A stretch of 64,000 bases of DNA from Guyanagaster necrorhizus (Eukaryota > Basidiomycota > Agaricomycetes > Agaricales > Physalacriaceae): the NCBI RefSeq assembly GCF_019112545.1, contig NW_025064885.1:695053-759052 (forward strand), written 5' to 3'. A program made the position numbers and the translations under genes. Below are positions 1-10,410 of this stretch, one piece after another (position 1 is the first letter of the stretch; each line of letters begins with the position of its first letter). The notes beneath the pieces are model-generated. The model was not told the origin of the DNA. It did not search any database and saw nothing but the letters and a program-made list of their open reading frames with translations.

Positions 1-1006
1 GACGCACCTGCACCGGCAATGCCGCCTGCTAACAGGAATTTGAGAGCTGTGCGCCCTTCGAGCCAACCATGGCTGTCGTCAAAGGCATCGTCGTCGTCGT
101 CTTCTTGCTCTTCTTCGTGTTCGACGACATAGCTGGACTCTACGGGAGGAAGGGGTTGGGGTATCGCTGGTGCTTGTGTACTATTTGGCATCGTTTTACT
201 GGGACTGTCTGGGGGTTTGTCTTCCGCGCTTAGACTTACATCACCTAGCATATACTTGGTAGTATCAAACGACGCGTGTTGACAAAACACAAACACTAAC
301 CTTCCATCGTAACACGGGCCACGCCTTTACCATCATCTCCGAGAAACTTGTTCATCTGGTAGTACTTGTAAATCTCAGTGGTAGAGATTTTCCGAGGAAG
401 TAACAGGAGAAAGTCTCTGAATTCAGCAAAAGTTACAGTCCGAGATTGGGGAGAGGATGTCAAGTATGTCATGAATTCCGATAGTGTGTTTGGAGATAAT
501 GTGACACCTAAAAACTTGAGATAAAAGTGGTGGTGGTGGTGGTGGCCGGACTACTGACCTGCGTTTCGTAGTGCCGATTCTAGTTCCTCTGCTTCAAGGT
601 GACCATTTCGGTCCAAGTCAAGCTCGTCATGAAATATTGCCCATAATTCTACAGGTCCGATTGCGTCAGAACAACAACATTCCAGACGACAGAAAGATGA
701 CAGACCAACTTCCTTGGCTTCCGCGTACTCAACGAATTCCTTCCACCCTCCTACTCGACACAGCAGCTCATGTTCGTACGCAGCTCGCAGCTTCTCCGCC
801 TTTTCAGTCGATTCGGGGCCTTTTCCCAGTGATTTCACGCTGGGTTCCCGATCGAAATTGTATCCACGCACCCGGATGTGCCGCCACAGAGCCAGTAAGC
901 GACGTTTCCTGTTCTCTCTGCCCTCTTGCAGGCGAAATTCTGCCAGCGTACGCGGCGTGCGCTGTTCATGCTTGTCCCGCCCGACTGGGGGACTTGGCTG
1001 GGCCAT
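1..1006 (-). CDS. Calcium-regulated mitochondrial carrier (SCaMC / SAL1-like), 5' part
   Basis: Partial gene, cut by the left window edge; about 280 N-terminal residues are visible. My model is join of 706-1006, 559-648, 301-507 and <1-244 on the minus strand, with GT-AG introns 649-705, 508-558 and 245-300. The frame is continuous across all junctions. The protein has an EF-hand at about residues 101-123 (DLDRNGHLEAEEL, with Ca-binding positions D111, D113, N115 and E122). A regulatory linker follows (FRDFLLLLPRK, EIYKYYQMNKF), then an acidic stretch and the start of the first carrier helix (ALKFLLAGGIAGAGA). This order is typical of ATP-Mg/phosphate carriers of the inner mitochondrial membrane, where calcium binding to the N-terminal domain controls adenine-nucleotide exchange. 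The start at 1006 is the first ATG of the open frame. The transported substrate is inferred from family only. Confidence 0.88.
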
Positions 1007-1292
1007 CCAAAGGGGGGGGGGGGGGCAGTGACGCGTATGACGACGAAGCAGCGAGGACGATTTCGAAATTCGTTACGACCACGAATGATATCGACGGGAT
1101 TATGAGAGCGAGCGTACTCCGTTCTAGATACTCATCGGTAGGCGACGGGAGTGCTAAGTTGGCATTATGTTTATCTTTGCTTGTCTCCATCAGCTCAAGA
1201 CCAAGTGTTCCGCCAGCGGATGTCCCATTAAATACACACACAAACTAGATGTACATGCAACACAATGTCTTTTCACCAATTGTCCCCCCTCC

Positions 1293-2196
1293 TTAGCATC
1301 TGAACACCCGACTCCAGATTCCTGAAAAACAGCCACGGCTTTGAGCCGGTTTGGCCACGGGCTTGGCTACGATGAACATCGGAAGAATGGTGACACCATG
1401 CACCAATGGCGACTGGCCTCGAGATGCCGGGGTGCTCGTCCCCGAGTCCATCGAGCTCGTGCCGAATGTTGATCGGGATTTTTCAGTCATGAATGAAGGC
1501 TGTGTCGACAATGTCGGGACTCTGTACTTTTCACTCTGAGATGATTCATGAACATAATTTTGGGAACCTCTGGCCTCCTGCCGGGTTTCAAAGTTGGGGT
1601 TGGGCTGATCCTCAGGCCTGTCCTTGCGATGAATGGCAGGCTTAGGCGGTGTTGGTGGCCGATACCTCTAAAACGGCATGAACGATGTCCGTGAGTCAAG
1701 TATACGTGTACACTCACCTGCCGAAACACGCGCGACCCTCGAACAGGACTTTTGGTTGAGTAACGAGAGCGAGCGTCACTAGGCACACGCGTGCGACCGC
1801 TCCTGGGCGACTGTAATAAGATTAGAAGAATAAAGACGATGAGAATGCAAGTGGTTGCGACTAACCGGGGAGCTGTGGTTGTTGGGTGAAAAGTAGAATC
1901 TGTCCGAATTATCCAAAGAGTGAAGCGACGTTGCACGATAAATAGCTTCGCGCCATCCTTCAGGTAACTGGAACGTGCTCGTGAGTGTCCAGCGAAACGA
2001 TAAAGTGGCGACGACCTACTGGCGGCATGCTCTGTGAGTCCACTGCAGACATCGACGAGGCATATGCAGGTTTCGTGCCCTGGAAAAGGCCAATATTGGG
2101 AGACGACGGAGGCGAAGGAATGTATGCAGGGACGGGCTTCCGATGGGCCATACTTTGGCGAAGCTGAAAACGACGTGCTGCAAGTTCGGCACTCAT
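1293..2196 (-). CDS. Hypothetical Ser/Pro-rich protein, four exons
   Basis: I do not recognise the family. Splicing 2020-2196, 1866-1967, 1718-1810 and 1293-1667 gives a continuous frame of 248 residues plus a TAA stop. The three introns are all phase 0 and 49-55 nt long, with clear signals: GTAGGT/CCAG, GTTAGT/TTACAG behind a pyrimidine tract, and GTGAGT/TTTAG. The protein starts MSAELAARRFQLRQSMAHRK. It has a short WW-like stretch at the second exon start (LPEGWREAIYRA), then basic and Ser/Thr/Pro-rich disordered sequence. It ends with a hydrophobic patch (VTILPMFIVAKPVAKP) and a Cys/Arg-rich tail. It lies 286 nt upstream of the carrier gene on the same strand and is divergent from Argonaute. 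The frame could be extended upstream to 2391 without a stop, but the ATG at 2196 gives the better-looking N-terminus. Confidence 0.62.
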
Positions 2197-3179
2197 GATG
2201 ATTGGGCAGCAGAAGAGGGCGTCCACTTGAGAGTAAAGGGAGAGAGGAGTAAGACGCAACCAATAGACAGTGGGCGTAACCCAAGAGTACCAGACCGAAG
2301 AAGAGAGAGACCGGGGTCTGCCACAGCGGGCACTTGATTCAGGACAAAGGGCGGCGCCTGAGCAACTGGAAAGGCAATGATCGTCAACCACCGACCGTCA
2401 CCAGCATGGCCACCAAGAGTAAAAGGGCGCCGTTCCCAGAATATGATTCGAACAGTCCACGATGGTAAGCACTGTGCAGCGTGGCCACAGCAAGGACCCG
2501 AGTCAATATGAACTAAGCGCCGGTTGGCCTCTTTTGGGGTCCAAACGTGACGGCAAGGAGGCAAAGAACGAACGAACGAACGAACGACATCCTATATATG
2601 CAGATGTGAAAATCACCACGAGTCAAACTAACTCGCGAGCGTGTCAGCTTCGCGATTATCATTGAAATAAAATAAAAACAGCACCGTAAGGTTGCCGGGC
2701 GACAGAGGGGGATGGCTGCCGCCAGCGAACGGCCTCCAGCATTGTCTTCATAACCGTCGTCGTCGTCGTATAGGAAGGAAAAGCAACTCGGCCCACCCTG
2801 AAGACCCACCGGCATTTCGGCAATACGACTTAGCTTCTAATTGGCTTCTAAACGCGTTCGAATTCGATATTAAATTCGCGTTTTCCCATCTTTTTCTTCT
2901 CTTCCTTTCTACGTCAATTTTCGAGGCAATTTAGAGCTACTATGTTTCCCCAGACAGCTGCTCTCGCCTGCCATCGACAATTCGAATCCAAAATGATGTT
3001 CAAAATCCGTTCGAAATTACTTGTTACTGCATCCGATCGAGGCGTTCTTTTATGCTCCCTGGGATGTCACCCTGATCAGATTCTGAATTCTTATAAAAAG
3101 GCGCGTCCGACTGCTTCTCACCATCCCTCCCTCTTGCTTTCTTTCTTCCATCTTCTCTCTTTTACTTCCCGTGCTCGCC
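2197..3179. promoter_or_regulatory. Divergent intergenic region between the hypothetical gene and Argonaute
   Basis: About 980 bp separate two divergently transcribed genes, so both promoters should lie here. It contains a short (AACG)n-type tetranucleotide repeat at about 2563-2586, a run of CGT repeats near 2756-2770 and a pyrimidine-rich stretch just upstream of the Argonaute ATG (about 3121-3170), common in fungal 5' leaders. I see no convincing TATA box or coding exon. Confidence 0.4.
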
Positions 3180-6100
3180 ATGCCTCCTCGTGCTGCACCA
3201 TCCAGTGGTCGTGGTGGCGCTGCTATCCGTGGTCCAAGAGGTGCTGCTCCTCGTGGCCGTGTTGGCACTCCTGGCGGTATCTCGGTCGGTCTTCCGTCCT
3301 CTGGTGAACATATCTCCACCATCGGCGTGAAGCGTCGTGGATTTGGTGCCAGTGGGCGCCCCGTGAAGATCTTCGTCAACTCCTTTGAGTGCACCATCCC
3401 CAAAAGCATCATCCACCACTACGATGGTATGTGTCGCGTCTGATCATCGCCGTGACTGCCGGTTTTCTGACTCTTTGTGTTTTCTTTTCTCAGTCGGTAT
3501 GTCCTCTCAGAACGGTGTTTTTGCGCGCACTCCCTGACATTATCCTTTCACAGTCATCTTGCCTTCCGAGAAAACATTGCCCGCGCGTTTGAACATGGAA
3601 TTGATCAAGGAACTTCAAACTGTCACCGCGCCAGCCATTTTTACTCCTCGCGCTGTATATGATGGACGTAAAAATCTTTTTGCCGCTCGAGAGTTGCCGT
3701 TTGATGGCGCGAACTACATGGAGGTATGATAGCTTCCACGCCATGACTCTTCAATTATGACGACGGTACCATCCAGTTTAGCGTCACTCTGCAGCCTGCA
3801 GACGCCTCAACAAGAGCGCCCAAAGCCTACAAGATCAGACTCGCCAAGGTAGCTGAGATCAATCCTGAGTATGTCTTTTCCATCTCCAGCCTCGTTCACA
3901 CATGGCTCATCGACGATATATAGGGTCCTGCACCGCTTCGTGAAGGGTGATCAATCACACGACAACAGCGTATTGACTGCTATCACTGTTTGTCTCTCGT
4001 ATCTCGTGTCTTGGGTCCGTCCTTACCCTATATCATTTCAAGGCGCTGAACGTCGTAATTCGTATGGAGCCGTCGTTGAAGTATCCTTTCAATGTCCGGT
4101 CCTTCTTCACCAATCGGGAGACTCTAGATATCGGATGCGGTCTCCAGTTATGGCGCGGCTACTTCCAGTCGGTACGTCCCGCCATGGACAGGATGCTGAT
4201 CAATGTGGACATCTCAACGGGTACGATGTACAAAGAGGGGAGACTTCTCGATCTTTGTCTCCAATTCCTAGAGAATAATTCGCCGGAATCCATGTCCCCC
4301 AAGCGTGGTTTACCTGATCGCGAGCGACTCCGTCTTCAACGTTTCATCACTGGCATGCGCATCAGAGTAATTGGTAGGAGCCTAAACCCCAAGGAGATCT
4401 CAAAGACCGATCTCAGAGGGCCTCATCGAGTCATCAAGAAGCTCAGTGCTGTGGGCGCTAGCTCGGTTACATTCACCACTGCAGATGGAGTCACCACGAC
4501 GGTCGCGGATCATTTCAGGCGCAGCGGCTCCGAAATTCACCTCAATTATCCCGACAACATCTGTGTTGAGGTATAAAGACGGGTTTTCCTAATATTTCCA
4601 TTGTTCTCATTGTGTCCTTCCGTAGGTTGGATCGGGCGCCCTGATCCCGTTGGAATTATGCTACATCACTGAGGGTCAAATTATGAGGAAACAAGTCCCC
4701 TCGAAGCTGACCTCAACGGTCCTCTCATTTGCAACGAAGAAGCCTCGTGATCGTCTTGCGAGCATCAGGAATGGTCTCGATGTTCGTCGTCTCCTTCTTT
4801 CGTGTGACAAGCGCTTACATGTCTCATAGGTATTGGCATATGGACAATCGGACTACGTTCGCCACTTTGGGATGAGCGTCAATTCTGCCGTCGGGCCTTT
4901 GCAGGTTCAGGCGCGCGTCTTGCAGCCACCTACGCTCAAGTACGGCCAGGGTAGTAAACAGGCAATGATTGTGAGTTGTTTTTTTTTTCGCCGTATGCCA
5001 TACTTTAACAAGTTTCTTAGGTTCCGCGAGACGGGGCTTGGAATATGTATGTTTTGTGCTTTTTAACATTTCAGTTGCATTTGATGATGCTCTGGCAGGG
5101 TCGATAAACGCTTCTTCCGTCCAGTTCAAGTTGGTGTTTGGGCTGTCGTCATCTACGAACAACACAATCGTTTTGATGAGAGAGCTTGCGCAGAGATGAT
5201 CCAGAGTCTGACGAAGAGCTGCCGGGAAGTTGGTATGTTGTATGTTCGGCTCACGTTTTTCATCGCTCATTGTGCTTTCTCAGGCATGGGAATTAAGCCT
5301 CCCGCAGTCACTATATGGCAAAATGGTCAAGGAACTGTCCAGAGCCAGCTGCAAAGCGCAGGCATGAAATGCAAACAAGCAGTCAACTCGTTCCCGTCGC
5401 TCATTGTTGTTGTCTTGCCAGAGCACGGAGATGATATCTACACCGCTGTCAAACAGTGAGGTTTCAAAAGTTCCTTTTTTTCCCTGTTACTGATCATCGT
5501 CTAAGTTTCGGTGATGTCACGGTTAGTCAAAAAAGCATAGGTCTACCTCGTTCTGAAGTAAGATTTCGTAGGCCGGCGTGGCGACACAATGCATGAAGAG
5601 CAAGAAGTGTTTCGGAGCCAAAAACCAGTACTTTGCAAACGTCTGCTTGAAGTATGTGCACAACTTTTTAAAATCGTGTTGCATCATAAATAATCATTCC
5701 ATTTAGGATGAACGTGAAGCTCGGCGGTATCAATGTCATTCCTGAGCCCACCTCGGTCAAACTTTTGACTGATCCGGCAAATCCCACCATCGTCATGGGT
5801 AGGTTCACGTCCTCTCTTTGCCTGACATAGCATCTGAACATTTTGATTTCCTTCGTTAAGGAGCGGATGTCATTCATCCAGCCCCAGGCTCCGATAGTCG
5901 TCCCTCATTCACAGCTTTGGTCGCTAATGTGGACTCTGACACTGCGAAATATATTGCAAGTATGTTTCTGCAACATCTTTACAAAGATGACTATCACTAA
6001 TTTTGATCAAACAGCCACTCGTGTTCAAAACTGCCGTCAGGAAATGATTGAGGACCTTCAAGAAATGAGCAAGGTGCGGGTGACGCTCCTATTGTCTAAA

Positions 6101-7198
6101 GTTTCTATACTGAGATCAGAATTGTAGCATGTTCTGTCCAACTATATGAACTATCGATCCCAAGTTGAGAAAAAGGCTCAAGGAATGGCGGAGCCCAAGC
6201 GTATCTTGTTCTATCGCGGTATGATCTCCTGTGCCACCTCTGTTCATGGCTTTATGAGTACTTTACAGACGGTGTCTCCGAAGGACAGTTCCAAGAGGTC
6301 CTTGATAAAGGTTATTTTAACGATTTCGTCTAATGACGAGCCACTGATCCCGCTTCAACAGAACTCGGTGCTCTGAAAAGTCTGTCGCGCTTGGTTATGT
6401 TACTCTTTTTTTGTACTGAAAGTATTTACCACAGGGGCATGTGAGGAGCTCCGGATTCGACCCAAAATCACTATCATTGTTGTTGGCAAGCGCCACCACG
6501 TTCGGTATCTTGTTCGTTACTCTTATGCAGGCCTGCACGCTGATGTAAATGCAGGTTCTTCCCAACCAACGACAAGGAGGCAGACCGTAGCGGCAACTGC
6601 CCAGCAGGCACAGTTGTCGACCGTGATATCTCACATCCGACGGAATTTGATTTCTATCTTCAAAGTCACGGCGGACTGTTGGGAACTAGCCGACCTGCTC
6701 ATTACTCGGTTTTGTACGATGTGAGTCTTCACTCTTGTACGTGGTGCGGTGTTTAAACGCACACTTTCACAGGAAAACGCCCTCTCGTCCGTTACTTCAC
6801 TCTGTATGTTGACCTATAATACTTACTCCTAATACTCGATCAGTCCTGATGCCGTTCAATCCCTGTCCTTTGCCTTGTGCCACGTCTATGCTCGCTCGAC
6901 GCGCAGTGTGTCCATTCCTGCGCCTGTATACTGTCAGTCAGCTTTCTGTCCATTTCATATGCTTTGACACCTTCTTTAGACGCCGACATAGTATGCTCCC
7001 GTGCGAAGAACCACTATGATCCTTCGGGTAGTGTCGACTACTCTGAGTCTGGCGACGGCTCCAAGGCCGACGAATCTCTGGAAGCATTCAAGTGTGGCTT
7101 CAAACCCCTTCATGCCTCCCAATCCAAACTGATGTACTTCTCTGTACGTTGTTTCGATCTCTACGATATGACACATAAGCTGACCGTTATAACAGTAA
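3180..7198 (+). CDS. AGO: Argonaute protein (RNAi slicer)
   Basis: Exons: 3180-3426, 3494-3496, 3554-3723, 3777-3868, 3924-3987, 4043-4570, 4626-4781, 4830-4970, 5021-5046, 5099-5232, 5284-5455, 5506-5521, 5572-5651, 5707-5798, 5861-5959, 6015-6073, 6128-6218, 6269-6310, 6362-6379, 6435-6504, 6555-6720, 6773-6786, 6844-6932, 6980-7143, 7196-7198. They sum to 2736 nt, exactly 912 codons. The N-terminus is RG/RGG-rich (about residues 1-40). ArgoN, L1 and PAZ follow to about residue 385, MID spans about 450-600 and PIWI about 600-905. The guide 5'-phosphate pocket residues Y573, K577, Q589 and K610 are present. The PIWI tetrad is D643 (MGADVIHP), E683 ([10 protein letters not shown]), D724 (FYRDGVSEG) and D859 ([11 protein letters not shown]), i.e. 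DEDD, as in budding-yeast Argonautes. The protein should bind small RNAs and be slicing-competent. Family assignment is certain; individual small exons are inferred from splice signals and frame. Confidence 0.93.
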
Positions 7199-7941
7199 TC
7201 TGTATCCTGTAGTGTTTCTCGTTTCTCGTATCACAAAAGCTCTCAGTCGCTGTCATCTGCTATAGCCATCAATCCTTGCGCTGTGTCATTGTAGCATCCA
7301 CATCACAATATCATTCACCGTAGCTACATCCTTTCACTGCTGGACAAAATCGAATCAAAATGCTTTGCATATTTATATCTTTAGTATCCAAATACAATAT
7401 GGTTTTCAAGTGTTCTTACTGCCAATTGCATAATTTCCCATTACATACATGTCAATTCTGCTCCGATGTCCGTCCTCGGTTCAACCACTCAAGTCCTCCA
7501 TTCAAATAAAACGTCAACCAGGCGCAGTAGGAAAAAGAAGGTAGGTCGACTGGGATTTGGTTAGGTCCGTGAAGGAGTTTCTGGAGCAAGAAGGTTATTT
7601 TTACTCGAGAGCCACCTAACCGACAGATTCATACCGTCATGTAGTAGAAGGTGGTTCTTGTCAGGATAGCGCTGTCAATGAGTGCTAGGCCAAGCTGATT
7701 CTTAAGATGAGTACTGCCCTGAATGTGTGCGTTGCGAATATATCTTTTTTCCGTTGAAGAAAAGTGGGCTCCAGATGAAGTTCATAGCTAACTGAACATA
7801 GTAGAAATAGGACACATCAAATCATGTTGCTGATCGTGTCGAAGGACTCGATGCACTGTCAAGGGTGCTGACAGCAAGGTGCGAAGCATATCCCATAGCT
7901 ATTCCATAATATTAGTCAGATTTAATCTGAAATTGAAGGTC
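7199..7941. other. Intergenic DNA between Argonaute and the repeat region
   Basis: About 740 bp with no supportable gene. The first part is A/T-rich and may hold the Argonaute 3' UTR and polyadenylation signals (several AATAAA-like and AATATG runs at 7350-7410). CpG is still present here (for example 7545-7740), unlike the repeats that follow. Confidence 0.4.
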
Positions 7942-8715
7942 TTTTTTTTTTTGTTCTCAGCATTTAATTAACCACAACAAGTAAGCTAACTACTAAGATG
8001 CAGTGGAGGTACAGGGCCTCAGGATTCTCTTTCCCTCTTGTTCCAGTCCCTCTGCTCTTCCTTCTGAGTTCTCTGGGTGTTTTGGCATGTAATGTGGAGT
8101 AGAATAACAGACATGTATGGTCTTTTGCACCCTCATAGTGGACTAATTGATTCATTTGATTCTGCAGTTGGCTAAAGCCTGAGGTGTTTTGCAAGTGTGT
8201 CTTGGGTGCTGGCTGTGTTGGACATGGTCTATGGTGTGGTGGGTGCATTGCAGTTACCCATGTTCATCTTCCATGTTGCCCTCATCTTCTTCCCACCACT
8301 CTCCTCCTTCTTCTTCCTCTTCTGGCTCTGAGGTGAGCCTCTCATTTTGTAGTTGTTCCATCCAGGTGAATGCTCCTGTGTTTTCCATGAACTCACTCAG
8401 TGCTGTGATTCCTTCTTTGGTGCCAAGGATGTCTGATAGGTATACAGTCCTTGACACATTCTGGAGGATCCCCCATTGCTCTTCATAGAGGGGGCATTCA
8501 TGCAGGATGTGCTCCCATGTCTGAAATAACTCTCCACAAGGGCAGTCAACATTCTTACTTGGCACAAATTGTAAGTAGTACTCACCTATGTATCTGTGGC
8601 CTGTTCTGCACTGAAGAAATCAGCCAAATATCTCTTTTTTCACTGCAAGATCTATGAGATGGGGTGTCAGCTTCAGTGATGGCAGTATTCTGTTTGCTGT
8701 CACATAGTGTTATGA
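7942..8715 (-). pseudogene. 3' fragment of a non-LTR (LINE) retrotransposon
   Basis: On the minus strand, from about 8715 down to the stop at 8254, the translation matches the C-terminal region of fungal LINE polyproteins. Visible motifs are QCRTGHRYIGEYYLQFVPS and then CPCGELFQTWEHILHECPLY, a Cys/His (CCHC-type) motif after RNase H. An acidic tail follows (SEPEEEEEGGEWWEED). At least one stop interrupts the upstream part (EIFG*FLQ). The non-coding tail ends in a run of 11 T on the plus strand (7942-7952), which is the poly(A) end of the element. It is a 5'-truncated copy. No clear target duplication could be matched. Confidence 0.7.
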
Positions 8716-8733
8716 CTAGCAATAGGATACCAC

Positions 8734-8856
8734 CTTAAGCAGTGGCATTGGACAGTGACAGTGGCACTGTGCAAACCAAACAAACCAGACTACTCTAACC
8801 TGAGAGCATATCATCTTATAGTGTTACTGAAATGCCTCAGAAAAGTACTGGAAAAG
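8734..8856 (+). pseudogene. Fragment of a LINE reverse transcriptase
   Basis: In frame, the plus strand reads QWHWTVTVALCKPNKPDYSN and continues RAYHLIVLLKCLRKVLEK. This is the conserved RT segment of fungal LINEs (usually a KPNKPDYSNPRAYRPI-like block followed by LGKVLEK). It points away from the minus-strand LINE fragment on its left. The frame ends exactly where the LTR of element J begins (8857), so J appears to have inserted into this RT gene. Confidence 0.7.
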
Positions 8857-9480
8857 TGTGATGATTTTTGCCTCTTAAATCAGGATCTGCCATCATTTAG
8901 TAAGCAGATACTTACTAATCCTGACCTCAGGCTGACCTTACAAGGATGATGAAGACATAACAACACCATGGCTATGCCTTATTCATTGATGCACAACAGA
9001 TGACAAGAAACAATGCAGTAACTATCATCATCCCATGTCTTGAATACAATAGAAACTGTGGCATATAGAAAACTCACCATAGTGATAGTATAGCAGAGTG
9101 ACAATGATGAACAAAAGCAAGGACACAGACATTGTTATCTCAGACAATGAGCAGAGAGCATGAAAAGCAGACAATAGTTGCCTGTAGAGCATAGGGTTCT
9201 TTAGACAGTATTTAAGGCAGTAGTACACAGTGATGTACTCCAGCTAAGGTTTAATACACCAGCTAAACTCCCTGACCTCCTGGTGTAAATACTCTTGCCT
9301 ATAGTGGCAGACTATCTCTACCAGCCACACTCTTTCATCTCTTTTTGTGAAATCCTTATTGTTTATCTCATCATTCTCATTATACTTTTATATTAAAATC
9401 AGGCTCAGACTCAGAACCTAAAATCAGATTCCAGCAGAAGCAGTGCTGAATATTTGTGAGTGTTTAATGGAAGCCTAACA
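8857..9480 (+). repeat. LTR of element J (oldest host element of the nest)
   Basis: The segment begins TGTGATGATTTTTGCC, close to the TGTTATGATTTTT start of LTR D, and ends GGAAGCCTAACA. A primer-site-like ATTAGCTTGAGACTTTAC follows at 9481. A TATTTAAG box lies near 9209 and an AGCTAAGG sequence about 35 nt downstream of it, the same promoter spacing as the other LTRs here. The 5' border is inferred from the break in the LINE reading frame. It is CpG-free and degenerate. Confidence 0.5.
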
Positions 9481-9963
9481 ATTAGCTTGAGACTTTACAT
9501 GCCCTGGTCTGACAGCACTTTGCCAAGGACTAGCATATGAAACTCATGCTCAAAAATATTGTCATCACCTCTATTGCAGATGCTTGCATGTTTATTGCAG
9601 TAACTGGAATTGTCAGATACCATATTGTATAGTTATTGAGAGAACAAAGAAGAAGAAAGAGAGAACTGGAGAAGTGGAAGAGTTGATGAAGAGTGGATCT
9701 TCTCTATTGAGCCCTTCAATCAGCACTCTATGCACTCCTGAGTCAGAAGAGCATCATCATTTGGCTACTGGCCTTAAAACTCACTGACATCAGCAGTATG
9801 AATTATATTGTCCAATCTTCAGGATCCAAAAGTGTATGAACTAGAGAAGGAGGAGTTGAACCTCCCCCTCTTATCATCTGACTAGCCATCTCTGATAAGA
9901 GAGAGTCAGTATGAGGGGATAATAGCTATATAAGCTGACCTCCAATCAGAGATGTGGCCACTC
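9481..9963 (+). mobile_element. Element J internal region, left part (before insertion of B)
   Basis: Degenerate, CpG-free DNA after the J primer site. Short open stretches (for example EKEELNLPLLSSD near 9850) may be remains of a gag-like region, but none could be assigned. The last 5 bp (CACTC, 9959-9963) are the target duplication of element B, and J resumes at 58253. Confidence 0.4.
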
Positions 9964-10410
9964 TGTTAGGCCTAAGTGACATGTGATCAATAACACATGA
10001 TAAACAGGTGCTGTATCATGTTCATACAATCACACCTGAGTCCAATTGATGTGTTTAGAGATATTATATCTCAAGGTCAATACTAGTTGACTTAAGTAGA
10101 AATATTATGGTAAAGAATAGTTTGAGACTAGAGATACATGATGCTGTCTATGCTACTTATATACTATTTGTCTCCTAGATAAATATAGTAATACTAATTG
10201 TGAGTGTCTGTGCTGTAATACTCATTGTCATAGAGTATTGTAGTTATCTACAAAAGAGTGATTATCTCATTATCAGAGCATTGCTATATGTCATGAAACA
10301 ATGGTTGGTGTGCTAACTAAGGTCATTCCATGGTCCTAAGTGGTGGTCTAAGTGCTCTGATTAAGCATAAATAGAGGTAAAAGTAGAGAAAATAATAAAA
10401 AATCATAATA
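9964..10410 (-). repeat. Element B 3' LTR
   Basis: Plus-strand reading TGTTAGGCCTAAG to AATCATAATA. The terminal CA has decayed to TA. It pairs with the LTR at 57808-58252. The U5 hairpin lies at 10005-10038 (CAGGTG stem with an inner GTAT/ATAC stem). Confidence 0.85.

Noticed and set aside
1487..2284. Open frame of 265 codons on the minus strand
   Set aside because: It runs through three introns and the wrong frames of the four-exon gene; the spliced model explains the region better.
2556..2600. AACG tetranucleotide run as a CRISPR-like or regulatory array
   Set aside because: A simple microsatellite of a few units with no spacers.
7199..7941. Additional gene downstream of Argonaute
   Set aside because: No frame with plausible splice structure or recognisable residues found on either strand.
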